DNA of 64,000 nt, from NCBI GenBank assembly GCA_964496695.1, contig CAZCBE010000018.1, forward strand, positions 12,791-76,790, read 5' to 3'. Origin of the DNA: SXTU01 sp964496695. GTDB lineage: Bacteria; Verrucomicrobiota; Verrucomicrobiia; Limisphaerales; SXTU01. The translations under genes were made by a program, and so were the position numbers. The notes under the pieces were generated by a model. It did not search any database. It was not told the DNA's origin and was given only the letters and a program-made list of their open reading frames with translations. Numbering within the stretch: the stretch's first letter is position 1; each line of letters starts with the position of its first letter. Shown here in pieces: positions 18,051 through 27,248 of this stretch.

Positions 18051-18154
18051 GGAGCGACGATAGCCGAAACCAATCTGTCGGCGAAACCGCAATCTGAGAT
18101 TTAGCCGGCGGTATTCCCACTTGGCACTGGCCTCTGCTCAGGCAATCTCATCGC

Positions 18155-18645
18155 GTGGAATTCAGTCACGAAGACCGGATGGCATTGCAGCGTGCTCAGG
18201 GTTGGCTGGAGCTGCACCTGCCTTTGGAGGCCAACGCAGAGCTGGAGGAAATCCAGCCGACCTTGAGAGCGCATCCTGATGTCCTGAAGTTTCTTTGCAC
18301 CATTTACGATGCCGCAAAGAAGTGGGAGTTGATGCTGGAGGTAGCAGGAGCCTTCACGGCCAGTTGCCCAATGATCAGTTTGGCGGGGTTCATGCAGCAA
18401 TAGCGCTTTACCGACTGGGGAGGACCGGGGAGGCAAAGGAGCTGTCGTTGACCTTGGTTCCGCGATTTCCAAAGGACTGGTCGATCCCCTACAACCTCGC
18501 GTGCTACTGCGCTCAACTCGGGCAGATCGAGGAAGCTGAGCGGTGGTTCAAGGCTGCGATGGCGTTGGATGTGAACACCGTGAAGCGCGTCGGGATTGAT
18601 GATCCTGATTTGGAGCCCTTGTGGTTAGGGATCAAAGGCGGCTGA
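18155..18645 (+). pseudogene. small TPR protein, frameshifted
   Basis: The GTG at 18155 opens VEFSHEDRMALQRAQGWLEL..., which reads to a stop near 18401. The rest of the expected TPR protein (FGGVHAAIALYRLGRTGEA... YNLACYCAQLGQIEEAERW) is in another frame and ends at 18645. The switch lies near 18365-18385. Together the two parts give about 160 residues, the usual size of this TPR family. It is the third broken gene in a row. Confidence 0.75.
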
Positions 18646-18685
18646 AGCCCACAGTTTTTTGGCCTGAGGCGGTTCCGCATGGTCT

Positions 18686-21373
18686 TCAAAATGACTGAAG
18701 ACAAGCTCGATAATACCGTCCGACACTGCCCGGAGGAGGCTGATCGGTAAAATGCACGTTACCATTCACATTCATTCCGATCGACCTCAGGTTCCAGACA
18801 GTCAAGTCATCCGAAAACTCAAACCGAAACTCACGCCCAATGTCTGGACTAGTGAGCTGGACATCCACGCTCAGGTTTGGGAGCAAAACTGGCTGGCTCA
18901 GTAAAAAAATACCGGGCGGGCGCACTACGACGCTCACTCCTGACGAACTGCTCGTAGCGCCAGCGTCGTCCGTGGCACGAACGGAAATGGTGAAGTTTGT
19001 AGCTTGTGGCAGATTCGTCAGCCATACCTCGAATGGAGCATTTGTCAGGGTAGCGATGAGATTCGTGCCAACAAGGAAATCGACGCTTACGACTTGGCCA
19101 TCGGCATCACTCGCTGCGGATTGAACTCGAATCCTGTCACCGGTGAGGAACACTTGTCCATTGGTGAGATTAGTGATCGAGGCGATAGGCGGATCATTCA
19201 CCGCTGTCACCGTAATGGTAAAAACATTGGTCGCCTTGTCCACGCCACCATCGGCCAAACCGCCATTGTCCTGCGCGATCACGGTGACGCTTGCGATTCC
19301 ATTGACCCCGGGTGCGGGTGTAAATCGCAGAATCCCATCGAGCTCAACGACGGGCTGAGCATCGAACAGAGCCGGATTGTTGTTGCTCGTCAGGACATTG
19401 GTGATCGTCTGGCCCCCTTCCGCAGGAGGTCCAACAATGAAGCTGGCAAAAGCCGCGAAGATTTGTGGCCCGGTGTCCTCGTCGACAACGACTGGCCTCG
19501 CAGCTGCATATCGTATCGTCGTCGTGCGACCATCCTCGTAGCCGGTTAAGTAAACGTTGCCTTCATCATCCACCGCAATTGCGCTGACAACGTCGGAACC
19601 GTTAGAGCCTCCATTGTATACATTCGTCCACGCTGGAGTTCCATCAGCGTGATATTTAATTGTTACAAAGTCAAAATCGCTACCAGGCCTATAACTTCCA
19701 CCTGCAACGTAAACGTTTCCGATATTGTCGACAACCAATCCTCCAGGGTAGTCGCCATTTGTAGCTGGGCCTGAAAATATGTTAGTCCACGCTCGAGTGC
19801 CATCAGGGTTAAACTTGATGGTGAGGAAATCGTTTCCAGAGGCAGGGCTAACGAAGCGGCCCGTCAAATACAAGTTTCCGTTCCTCTCGGCGAAAACGCC
19901 GGAAACGGTGCTGTAACGAACCCCTTCGATACCATAAAAACGGTTTGTGGACAGCGCTAGTCCGGTTGGACTGTATGTAACACGAACGTAGTCATTTACG
20001 CGATTTGTAGAGACGATTGAGTTGCCGATCACGGCCACATTGCCGTCCGCGTCGAATGTAGAGTGCGTGGCTGCCGAGTAGACATTCCCAGCTGGTCGAT
20101 ACCGATTGACCCACTGTTCAATTCCATCGTCAGAATACTTGATTGTTACAAACTCTGCGGTGCCATCTACCCCATCAGCTCTTCCGATAACATAAACTGC
20201 GTTTTCTGGATCTACCAAAAGAGACTGCGCATCGTCTCTCCCGCCAGTGAGGCCAGCATAGCGGTTGGTCCAAAGCGCCAGACCATCAGCCTGGTATTTG
20301 ATTGTCACGATGTCATAGTCATCGCCAACGGAGCTCAGGCGTGAAGTTCCTGTCACAAAAACACTGCCGTTTGTGTCCAGTGCCAACGAATTCGCAAAAT
20401 GGGCATTGCCACCGATGCCAATATAACTATTTGTCCAAAGCAACGTGCCATTCGCTTGGAATTTAAGTGTCAAGTAGTAGTATCCGATTGTGGGGTCGTA
20501 CGCGGTCCCGGCCATAATCAGATTGCCAGCAGCATCGAAGGCCATTTTTTCGGCTGACACGAATCCATCAACGCTCGCATCCAATAGATTGGTCCATACC
20601 GGTGTTCCGTCCACTTTGTATTTGATGATCAAAAGGCCGGTGTTATTTGAGCTTCCAGCAACGTAGACATTGCCATGATTATCGGTTGTGATCGCATCTC
20701 CACTGCTATTAGCCACTGAGGGCTGAACCCAGGATTCCACGCCTCCTCTATTCCCGGTCAGCCTGACTGACGGTGCGTCATTGATCTGGGTGATCTCGAT
20801 TGTGAAACTGTTCGTAGCCTTGCTGATCCCGGCATTTGCGGTTCCGCCGTTGTCTTGCACGATAACCGTGACGATGGCTAGCCCGCTGGAATCCGGAGCC
20901 GGAGTAAATGCCAGAGTGCCATTGGTATCAAGCAAAGGGCCGAAACTGAAAAGAACTGGATTGCTACAGGTCGTGGTCACATTTGTGATGCTCTGGGTAG
21001 CTTCGTTAGCCGGTCCCGCCGCGAAGCTAGCAAAGTAGGCGAGCGTCTTCGCACCACTATCCTCAGTAACCGTAACCAAGTTTGTCGCGAACGCTATTGT
21101 GGGTGCCACATTGACCACGACCGCAGTTTCTTCATGTTCTAGCGCCACGGATTGCAGTGCTGTGAGGTAGAGCGATGAGAACGCCAAAGTGAGAAGGACC
21201 GAGAATGGACCGAGGACAGAATTCGTCCGGCCAAGTCGATCACGACCGTCGTGCCCGGTGAGGAATTCACTTCGAAGCTGGGCTATCGTTTGCCGGCGGC
21301 CTTCTAATCTTTCTGCTCGAATGTCGCAGCTTCCCTGGTGGTTCGTCGGCCTTCTGGATGATCGATCGCTCAT
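18686..21373 (-). CDS. SBBP-repeat beta-propeller surface protein
   Basis: 895 aa. A membrane-spanning signal-type segment (VLLTLAFSSLYLTALQ) lies near residue 60. Two similar cadherin-like modules, each with a DNGG...A..KATN.FTI core, flank the central part (about 95-210 and about 640-740). Between them are about nine SBBP repeats of 45-50 residues with the pattern D..GNVYV.G...DF.TIKY..DGT..WTN.Y. A Big-type Ig domain and a C-terminal module follow. It is presumably exported and extracellular, possibly adhesive; this is inferred from the repeat type. It lies alone on the minus strand between the frameshifted TPR gene and the split DUF72 gene. Confidence 0.83.
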   Translation of the reverse strand: MSDRSSRRPTNHQGSCDIRAERLEGRRQTIAQLRSEFLTGHDGRDRLGRTNSVLGPFSVLLTLAFSSLYLTALQSVALEHEETAVVVNVAPTIAFATNLVTVTEDSGAKTLAYFASFAAGPANEATQSITNVTTTCSNPVLFSFGPLLDTNGTLAFTPAPDSSGLAIVTVIVQDNGGTANAGISKATNSFTIEITQINDAPSVRLTGNRGGVESWVQPSVANSSGDAITTDNHGNVYVAGSSNNTGLLIIKYKVDGTPVWTNLLDASVDGFVSAEKMAFDAAGNLIMAGTAYDPTIGYYYLTLKFQANGTLLWTNSYIGIGGNAHFANSLALDTNGSVFVTGTSRLSSVGDDYDIVTIKYQADGLALWTNRYAGLTGGRDDAQSLLVDPENAVYVIGRADGVDGTAEFVTIKYSDDGIEQWVNRYRPAGNVYSAATHSTFDADGNVAVIGNSIVSTNRVNDYVRVTYSPTGLALSTNRFYGIEGVRYSTVSGVFAERNGNLYLTGRFVSPASGNDFLTIKFNPDGTRAWTNIFSGPATNGDYPGGLVVDNIGNVYVAGGSYRPGSDFDFVTIKYHADGTPAWTNVYNGGSNGSDVVSAIAVDDEGNVYLTGYEDGRTTTIRYAAARPVVVDEDTGPQIFAAFASFIVGPPAEGGQTITNVLTSNNNPALFDAQPVVELDGILRFTPAPGVNGIASVTVIAQDNGGLADGGVDKATNVFTITVTAVNDPPIASITNLTNGQVFLTGDRIRVQSAASDADGQVVSVDFLVGTNLIATLTNAPFEVWLTNLPQATNFTISVRATDDAGATSSSSGVSVVVRPPGIFLLSQPVLLPNLSVDVQLTSPDIGREFRFEFSDDLTVWNLRSIGMNVNGNVHFTDQPPPGSVGRYYRACLQSF

Positions 21374-22392
21374 CGTGAATGTTGGACCGCTGTAGGGCAG
21401 GCTTCTTCACTCATTGTGCGTTCGAGTTTGCTGCTGCTGTCTGGACAACCTCCGCATCAGATCCGCTGCATCTTTCCAAGACCGTCCTGATTAGGCATCT
21501 CTTGCACCGTCATGCGCCGGATTCCACGTCGCAATTCACCTCAATCTGCCGCTTCTTGGACCATCGCGTTGATCGTTTCCGGCGCATTTCCCTCCAGCCG
21601 GTTGTTGACGTAGATGAATGCTTTCTTGCCCTTCGCCTTCGCGTCAGCAATCAGTTTACGGCCAGCCTTCCTCGCCTCCTCGTTGATCTCCTTCACCGAT
21701 TTGTAGGGGCTGAACTCCTTCACGGCTTCCTCGTATTTGCGGCCGGGCTTCAACAGGAACCTCGCAGCTACTATCACATCCGAAGTTTCGCTGCCCGCCA
21801 CAACCATCTGCTCTCCGACCGTAGGCATCATCGACCAGTTGTTGAAGACGTGAACAACCCCATGCTTTCTGAGGACGTTGAAATAGTCGGGTTGGAGCCA
21901 GTCCTTGTTTCTGATCTCAATGCCGTAGTTCCACCCCTTCGGCAGCTTTGAAAAAAGGGCATCCAGATCAGCGACGAAGTCCCGGCCATGCTCGTAATCG
22001 GTGGAGTAGAACCGGCTGAACTCGAAGATGAGCACTCCGATGTTATTGCGGAACGGCTCACACGGCTTCAAAAAGGCGTTGATGAACAGTTGGGCGTTGA
22101 GGAAGTTGTCGTTCGGCTTCCCTGCCTTCATGCCAAAACGCGGGAGATTGGTGAAGCGCTTCAACGTGATGTCGTCGGTCACTTTGAAGGTGAAGAGGAA
22201 GTCAGCAGGAACCTTCTCGACCAGTCCGTTGAGATACTTGGCGGACGGAAACTGGTAGTAAGCGGCATCCACGCAGACGGTTTTGAAGACCTCCGCGTAT
22301 TCGGTCAAACAGTCCCGCTCGAACCTGGTCTCGGCGAACTTCCCTCGGTAGCAGTAGCGCGATTCGTCGTAAATTTGCCCAGTCCACCCTCG

Positions 22393-22400
22393 ATACTTCC
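22393..22400. repeat. target site duplication, left copy
   Basis: ATACTTCC immediately precedes the left inverted repeat of the IS66 element and is repeated after the right end at 24880-24887. Eight bases is the duplication length expected for IS66. Confidence 0.93.
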
Positions 22401-22460
22401 GTAAGCGTCACACGGAGCACCACTATGCGTTGAGATCGTAGGCGTCGTAGCATAGCGGCT

Positions 22461-22859
22461 ATGACATCTACGAAGGACGGCACGATTCTCAAGACCGACA
22501 CCAAGGGCCGGATCAGAACGCCACGGGCCCGGCAGGAGCAGTTGCTGGATGAGTTCGAGCGCAGCAGCCTCTCGGCCGCCAAGTTTGCCGAACTGGCAGG
22601 GCTCAAATACCAGACCTTTGCCGGCTGGGTCCAGCGGCGGCGCAAGCGGCGGGATGGTGCTGCGCCGGTGGTTGCGCCCGCGCCCGGGCCTGGGCAACTC
22701 CGCTGGCTGGAAGCCGTGGTGGAGCAGGCTGCCGGGGATACCACCGGGTTGTGCGTGCAGTTGCCGGGTGGGGCGCGCTTGGAAGTGAAGAGCCCGCAGC
22801 AGGCGGTGCTGGCGGGGGCGCTGTTGCGGGCGCTGGCCCAACCCGCGACCCCATGCTGA
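22461..22859 (+). CDS. tnpA: IS66 accessory protein TnpA
   Basis: 132 aa. The N-terminal half (RQEQLLDEFERSSLSAAKFAELAGLKYQTFAGWVQRRRK) is the helix-turn-helix typical of the first ORF of IS66 elements, probably binding the element ends. A Pro/Ala-rich linker follows. The stop overlaps the tnpB start (ATGCTGA), suggesting coupled translation. Confidence 0.87.
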   Translation: MTSTKDGTILKTDTKGRIRTPRARQEQLLDEFERSSLSAAKFAELAGLKYQTFAGWVQRRRKRRDGAAPVVAPAPGPGQLRWLEAVVEQAAGDTTGLCVQLPGGARLEVKSPQQAVLAGALLRALAQPATPC

Positions 22860-23209
22860 GCTTTGCCGGCAGCCTCAAGGTGTTCGTGGCGCTGGAAGCC
22901 TGCGACATGCGCAAGGGCTTCAACGGCCTGCACGCACTGGTGACCGAGCGGCTGGGGGAAGACCCGCGTCAAGGCGCGCTGTTCGTCTTCACGAACCGGC
23001 GGCGCACGCGGCTCAAGATCCTCTGCTGGGACGGCACGGGTTTGTGGGTGCTGACCAAGCGGCTGGAAGAAGGGACCTTTTCCTGGCCCAAGCAGGTGGA
23101 GCCCCAAGTGACCAAGCTCGCATTGACGCCGCAGGCCCTGGCGTTGCTGACCGACGGCGTGGATTTGCGGGGCGCGCAGCTGCGGCCCTGGTATCAACGC
23201 GACGGCTGA
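22853..23209 (+). CDS. tnpB: IS66 accessory protein TnpB
   Basis: 118 aa from the ATG at 22853 inside the tnpA stop region. The frame is open further upstream, but MLSFAGSLKVFVALEACDMRKGFNGLHALV is the family N-terminus. FVFTNRRRTRLKILCWDGTGLWV is the conserved core. It is required for IS66 transposition in known members, though its exact role is unclear. Confidence 0.93.
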   Translation: MLSFAGSLKVFVALEACDMRKGFNGLHALVTERLGEDPRQGALFVFTNRRRTRLKILCWDGTGLWVLTKRLEEGTFSWPKQVEPQVTKLALTPQALALLTDGVDLRGAQLRPWYQRDG

Positions 23210-23253
23210 AAAGCCCGGCCGTAAAAATGGGGCGCGAAGTTTGAACGTCCCTC

Positions 23254-24804
23254 GTGCCCACGCATCAGAGTTCGCAACCGATGACGCCACGCGAGCTGGA
23301 ACTCACCCGCCAACTGGAGCAGTGCCAGCGGGCGTTGCTGGAGTCACAGCGGGAGAACGAGTTCCTGCGGCAGAAGATTGACCTGCTGGTGCGGCGGGTG
23401 TTTGGCTCCAGCAGTGAGCGGATCGATCCCGCGCAGCTGGAACTGCTGCTGCGGCTCACGGAGCACTCGGGGCCCGCGGCCCCAGCGCCGGGGCCGGACA
23501 AGGAGCGTTTTGCTGCCCGTTCCCAATCGGAACGAACCCTGCGCCTGCCCGAGCATCTGCCCGTGGTCGAAGAGGTGGTTGACCCCGAGCCAGTGAAGGC
23601 CGCACCGCACCACTGGCGCTGCATCGGCCAGGAAGTCAGCGAGCAGCTCGACTACGAGCCGGCCCGTTTTCTGCGCCGCCGCGTGATCCGCCGCAAATAC
23701 GTTCACCGGACCGAACTCGACCAGCCGCCCGTGATCGCGCCGCTGCCGGAACGGCTGCAGGACCGCAGCCTGCCCGCGCCGGGCCTGCTGGCTCAGGTGC
23801 TGGTCGCCAAATACTGCGACCATCTGCCGCTCTACCGGCAGGAACAGATCTTTCGCCGCCGGCACCAAGTTCTCCTGCCACGCCAGACCCTGGCGCGCTG
23901 GGTGGCGCTGGCCGCCGAGTGGTTGCAGCCCATTTACGAGCATATCCGCACCGGAGTGCTGGCGGATGGCTATGTGCAGGTGGATGAAACGCCGGTCAAC
24001 TATCTGGAACCCGGTCATGGCCGGACTCGGCAAGGCTATCTCTGGACGGGCAGCCGTCCCGGTGGGGACGTGTTTTACCGCTGGGCAACCAGCCGGGCGA
24101 CGGCGTGCCTGGACAACCTGGTGCCGGTGAACTTTCGCGGCACCCTGCAATGCGATGGTTACGCCGCCTATCGGGCATTCGCCAACGGCCGCAGTGGCGC
24201 GATTGAACTGGCCGGTTGCTGGGCGCATGTGCGCCGGAAGTTTTACGAAGCCCTGGAATCATCTCCGCGCACCTCCGGCTGGATCGTGCGGCAAATCCAG
24301 CAGCTCTACCGCATCGAAGCCGGCTTGCGCGAACAGCGGGCCGGTCCCCAACTCCGTGCCGCAGTGCGTGCCCACCAAAGCCGCCCCATCGTCACCCGGC
24401 TGGAGTGCGCCCTGGTGCGGCTCAAGGCCAGCGGGCGCCACCTGCCGCAGAGCTTGCTGGGTGGAGCCATTGATTATGCATTGGGCCAGTGGCGCACGTT
24501 GACCGTGTATCTCGCCGACGGCCGGGTAGAGATCGACAACAACCTCGTGGAGAACGCCATCCGACCCACGGCCATCGGCAAGAAGAACTGGCTCTTTATC
24601 GGGGACGCCGAGGCCGGGGAACGCAGCGCGATCATTTACACCGTCATCGAAAGCTGCCGCCGCCGCGGCCTTGATCCTTACGCCTACCTCCGCGAAGTCC
24701 TGACCCGGCTGCCCCGGATGACCAACCATCAAATCCCCGAGGTCACCCCGGCCGCCTGGGCCAAAGCTCACTCCGCCCGTTCCCTACAACGGCTCGCAGC
24801 ATAA
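23254..24804 (+). CDS. tnpC: IS66 transposase TnpC (DDE)
   Basis: 516 aa. An N-terminal leucine-rich coiled coil (ELTRQLEQCQRALLESQREN) is followed by the SSSERIDP segment. The DDE core shows D244 (VQVDETPV), D301 (LQCDGYAAY) and E433 (IDNNLVENAIRP). The zinc-binding CPxCG usual in IS66 transposases is replaced by HHWRCIGQEVSEQLDY, and the later cysteine pair is also missing, as in a subgroup of the family. The full-length open frame suggests the enzyme is functional. Confidence 0.95.
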   Translation: MPTHQSSQPMTPRELELTRQLEQCQRALLESQRENEFLRQKIDLLVRRVFGSSSERIDPAQLELLLRLTEHSGPAAPAPGPDKERFAARSQSERTLRLPEHLPVVEEVVDPEPVKAAPHHWRCIGQEVSEQLDYEPARFLRRRVIRRKYVHRTELDQPPVIAPLPERLQDRSLPAPGLLAQVLVAKYCDHLPLYRQEQIFRRRHQVLLPRQTLARWVALAAEWLQPIYEHIRTGVLADGYVQVDETPVNYLEPGHGRTRQGYLWTGSRPGGDVFYRWATSRATACLDNLVPVNFRGTLQCDGYAAYRAFANGRSGAIELAGCWAHVRRKFYEALESSPRTSGWIVRQIQQLYRIEAGLREQRAGPQLRAAVRAHQSRPIVTRLECALVRLKASGRHLPQSLLGGAIDYALGQWRTLTVYLADGRVEIDNNLVENAIRPTAIGKKNWLFIGDAEAGERSAIIYTVIESCRRRGLDPYAYLREVLTRLPRMTNHQIPEVTPAAWAKAHSARSLQRLAA

Positions 24805-24806
24805 AC

Positions 24807-24828
24807 GTCATAGCAGCTCTGCTATGAC
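24807..24828 (+). terminator. subterminal palindrome after tnpC
   Basis: Arms GTCATAGCAG and CTGCTATGAC with a 2-base centre begin just after the tnpC stop. No T-run follows, so it may be a transposase-binding or structural subterminal repeat rather than a terminator. A related imperfect palindrome precedes tnpA at the left end. Confidence 0.4.
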
Positions 24829-24879
24829 ATCTCTGACGCCTCCGTCATCTCGTCAAGCGGTGCTCCGCGTGACGCTTAC

Positions 24880-24887
24880 ATACTTCC
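24880..24887. repeat. target site duplication, right copy
   Basis: ATACTTCC immediately after the right inverted repeat, identical to 22393-22400. It lies in the DUF72 codons for W-K-Y. Confidence 0.93.
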
Positions 24888-24990
24888 AGCTAGACGTGCC
24901 GATGAAGATGTTGCTGGCGGCGAGGCGTTGAACGGTGGCTTGTAGCTTGGATCGGAAGCTCGTCTGGGCGTCTTGGAACAGGTCAACCAT

Positions 24991-25579
24991 CAACCCGTTT
25001 CTAACAACCTTCGGCTCCAGGCTCCACCAGATTCCCCAGTTCGCGGGATGACCACTGGACAGCAGTGTATGCAAACACCCCATTCCGAACGCATTGCGAT
25101 GTTGGCCGAGCCGGCACCCCGCTTTCCGACTCAAATTTACCGCCTGCTTCGCTAGTAATGGATTAGCCCTCCCCGCCGCCGGTGGCTGTGTCCACCGTCG
25201 CGCAGGACTCGCCCCGCTTCTGTGGACTTAACGGTGCCAGCTTCGGCCATGCCCACCTCCCGGTGCGGTGGGCTCCGGCTAATCGCAACTGCCGGGTGTC
25301 AGCTGTAGCTCGCAGGTGGGTGGGCGCAATCGCATTTTCTACTTTGCGGCGATGAGGGCGCCCACCAGCGCACGGCGGTTTGCCTGAATTCCTCCGCGTG
25401 CAACGCGCGGGCTTGCTCGCCCTCACGACGAGCCGGTTTGGGGGAGAAGGGATGAAGGTCGCTGCCGGGGAAGGCGGGCATCCCTTGATGCCGCCCCCCG
25501 AGCGATAGAGGGCAGGTGATACCCGGAAGAAGGGATCCTCGCCGAGTTCCCTCCTGGTGGATGATGCTTCCGGTGAGCT
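24991..25579. other. intergenic stretch without a recognisable gene
   Basis: This lies between the 5' end of the DUF72 gene and the stop of the HDxNN kinase gene. Short open frames here lack ribosome-binding sites and familiar protein motifs. I see no RNA gene or strong hairpin. Confidence 0.5.
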
Positions 25580-26287
25580 TCAGCCCGTTCCGGCGCGTGG
25601 AAGGAAGAGATCCACCACCACCAAGTCGGCTTGGGTGGTGAGATCGATGGCCCCATCCCACCGTCTCAGCAGGCCCGTAACGGACAAAAGTCCCAAGCCG
25701 TGCTGCTCACCCTGCTCCTTGCTGGTGGTTCGTTCTTTGAATAGCCGCTCGCGCATCCCTGAGGAAAGGCTGCCGGGGTTAACCACGGAGATGCGCACGT
25801 AATCTCCGGCCGGCATCTGGCCTGCGGGAAGGGTGGTCTGGAACCCGTGCGGCGCGGGGTAATTCACCGCGGTGATGGCCACACTTCCCGAAGGCTGCGC
25901 TTTCGCCGCGTGGATAGCGTTCAACACCACGTTGTCGAAGGCCGTTTCCAATTCGGCCGGCGGAATGGCAATGGGCCAGAGCCCGTCCAGGGCGGAGTAG
26001 TTCAGCTCCACACCGGCAGGGAGGTATGCCCGGGAGCAAGCGCACAGGTCGGCCAGCAAGCCGTTGGTGGCCCGGTGCCCAAAGAGAAATCCCTTCGGCG
26101 TCTCCCCCAGTACGATGGAAAGATGTTGGCTCAAGGAATCTAAGGCTGAGTCGGCCTGTTTGATCAGGATTTTTGCCTTCGAGTCCTCTGAATAGGCGGC
26201 TGCTAGGAAGAGCAAACCATGGATCTTCTGGACAGCATTATTCTTGTCATGCTGCACGGCTTGAGGGTCTTTGGGAGATGCGGTCAT
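25580..26287 (-). CDS. HDxNN-type histidine kinase-like ATPase
   Basis: 235 aa from the ATG at 26287; the longer open frame upstream reads through the palindrome region and is not favoured. An N-terminal helix contains QHDKNNAVQKI (H13), the HDxNN form of the phospho-acceptor helix seen in NtrB-like kinases. The ATPase domain shows an N box (FDNVVLNAIHAA) and a G-box region (EQGEQHGLGLLSVTGLLRRWDG). No sensor domain, membrane segment or receiver is attached, so it would act in the cytoplasm on an unlinked partner. A sigma factor lies 237 bases upstream on the same strand. Kinase activity is inferred from motifs. Confidence 0.78.
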   Translation of the reverse strand: MTASPKDPQAVQHDKNNAVQKIHGLLFLAAAYSEDSKAKILIKQADSALDSLSQHLSIVLGETPKGFLFGHRATNGLLADLCACSRAYLPAGVELNYSALDGLWPIAIPPAELETAFDNVVLNAIHAAKAQPSGSVAITAVNYPAPHGFQTTLPAGQMPAGDYVRISVVNPGSLSSGMRERLFKERTTSKEQGEQHGLGLLSVTGLLRRWDGAIDLTTQADLVVVDLFLPRAGTG

Positions 26288-26444
26288 ATCGTTTCGATCG
26301 TTTTGCTGTGTGAACAAGGGAAATATCTGCAAATTGCTTAAGGTTAATAGACTGACTGGTCGCTCCGATTCAGGTGATCGGCGCAGCTTGGGGAATTTAC
26401 CGGAGAAACGGCTACCGCGCGTGTCGCCATCTAGGAAACGCGGG

Positions 26445-26473
26445 CATCCCCGAATCCGGTGGATTCGGGGATG
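26445..26473. repeat. perfect 13-bp inverted repeat
   Basis: CATCCCCGAATCC, loop GGT, then GGATTCGGGGATG, between the sigma-factor stop and the kinase start. No T-run follows on either strand. It could be an RNA stem in the transcript linking the two genes or a dispersed palindrome. Confidence 0.7.
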
Positions 26474-26523
26474 GCGCACTAACGGGGGAGCTCAAGCCCT
26501 CTCAATGGAGGCGGGCGAAGCGG

Positions 26524-27174
26524 CTACCGGCTCAAATCGTCGAGCCACTGCATCAGCTTGTCGGGGTTGTTGGCCACGGCCAAGAATGACAAGAACAGCT
26601 CGCGATCGGCGATCACATGACCGAACAACTCGCGGAGGAGCGGATCCTTGTTGATGCCGACCTTCACGTCGGCGTGAAGCGCACGGACTACCCGGTACCA
26701 CCGCCTGACAACAGCGCACTTTGTGCTCCCGGCGAGAATGGCAACCTCTTCGAACGACAGTTCGAAGAAATAGAACGCAACTAGGGTGAGCCGGTCCTTT
26801 GCTGCCAGCCGCGCCACCTCCTTACGGATGATTTCGAGAGCCGCAGGGAGCGCTTGGCTCACCACTAAGGCCTCCGACGGTCGGATGACCAGATCAACCG
26901 AGATGTCGGCAGCACCGGCGCCCTCGTCATCGAGCGGCGTGTACCTGGCTTGGCGCTTGCCAAACCTTTTAGCCGCGTTGGCCGCGATCACGCTTGCATA
27001 GGCAGTTGGGGTCCTAAACGTTGTTGGAGATGTGATGACCTTGTTAGCGGCGTAGGAGCCGATGGACTCGGCTTCGTGTTTCAAACCTGTGGAAAGATTT
27101 GCGCTGGCAGCCTTCGTGGCTGCCTGGATGATTTCGATGATCTGATCCTCGGTATATGGGTGAACGGGAGTCAT
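26524..27174 (-). CDS. ECF-like RNA polymerase sigma factor
   Basis: 216 aa. The middle (ALEIIRKEVARLAAKDRLTLVAFYFFELSFEEVAILAGSTKCAVVRRWYRVVRAL, about 112-165) is a sigma region 4 helix-turn-helix. The first 100 residues could hold a diverged region 2, and about 45 residues follow the HTH. Region 2 is poorly conserved, so a sigma-like regulator rather than a true sigma factor is possible. It sits in a minus-strand run with a kinase downstream and three small genes upstream. Confidence 0.75.
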   Translation of the reverse strand: MTPVHPYTEDQIIEIIQAATKAASANLSTGLKHEAESIGSYAANKVITSPTTFRTPTAYASVIAANAAKRFGKRQARYTPLDDEGAGAADISVDLVIRPSEALVVSQALPAALEIIRKEVARLAAKDRLTLVAFYFFELSFEEVAILAGSTKCAVVRRWYRVVRALHADVKVGINKDPLLRELFGHVIADRELFLSFLAVANNPDKLMQWLDDLSR

Positions 27175-27248
27175 AATGCTGCATTTGGGTGGAGGTGATA
27201 ATGAAGTAAGACACGCGCATTAGTCTGGAGGTTACACGGATACGAAAC

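Larger units (their letters stand above)
22401..24879 (+). mobile_element. complete IS66-family insertion sequence (2479 bp)
   Basis: The ends are imperfect inverted repeats beginning GTAAGCGTCAC and continuing CGGAGCACC, with one mismatch in the first 21 bases. The element carries tnpA, tnpB and tnpC in order on the plus strand, all open, and is flanked by ATACTTCC on both sides. Subterminal palindromes built on GTCATAGC/GCTATGAC lie inside both ends. The intact ends and genes and the perfect duplication indicate a recent insertion into the DUF72 gene, in the opposite orientation to it. Confidence 0.95.
21541..24990 (-). pseudogene. DUF72 family gene split by an IS66 element
   Basis: Removing 22401-24879 and one copy of the 8-base duplication restores a single frame of 320 residues. 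The N-terminal 37 codons (ATG at 24990, ending NIFIGTSSWKY at 24880) join directly to RGWTGQIYDESRYCYRG and run to the stop at 21541. GTSSWKY-GW is the DUF72 N-terminal signature, and FEFSRFY and EIRNKDW are later family motifs. The family is a TIM-barrel of uncertain function. The C-terminal 255 residues remain open from a TTG inside the gene, but they lack the N-terminal strand, so the product is probably inactive. Confidence 0.92.

Noticed and set aside
21541..22308. Intact short DUF72 gene starting at the TTG at 22308
   Set aside because: The codons upstream continue the family sequence to the IS boundary, so this is an internal codon of the interrupted gene and not its start.
25163..25661. 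Small minus-strand frames between the DUF72 gene and the kinase gene
   Set aside because: Low-complexity translations, no ribosome-binding sites, overlapping frames of similar length.
26445..26473. Rho-independent terminator between sigma-like and kinase genes
   Set aside because: The stem is strong but neither strand has a T-run after it; kept only as an inverted repeat.
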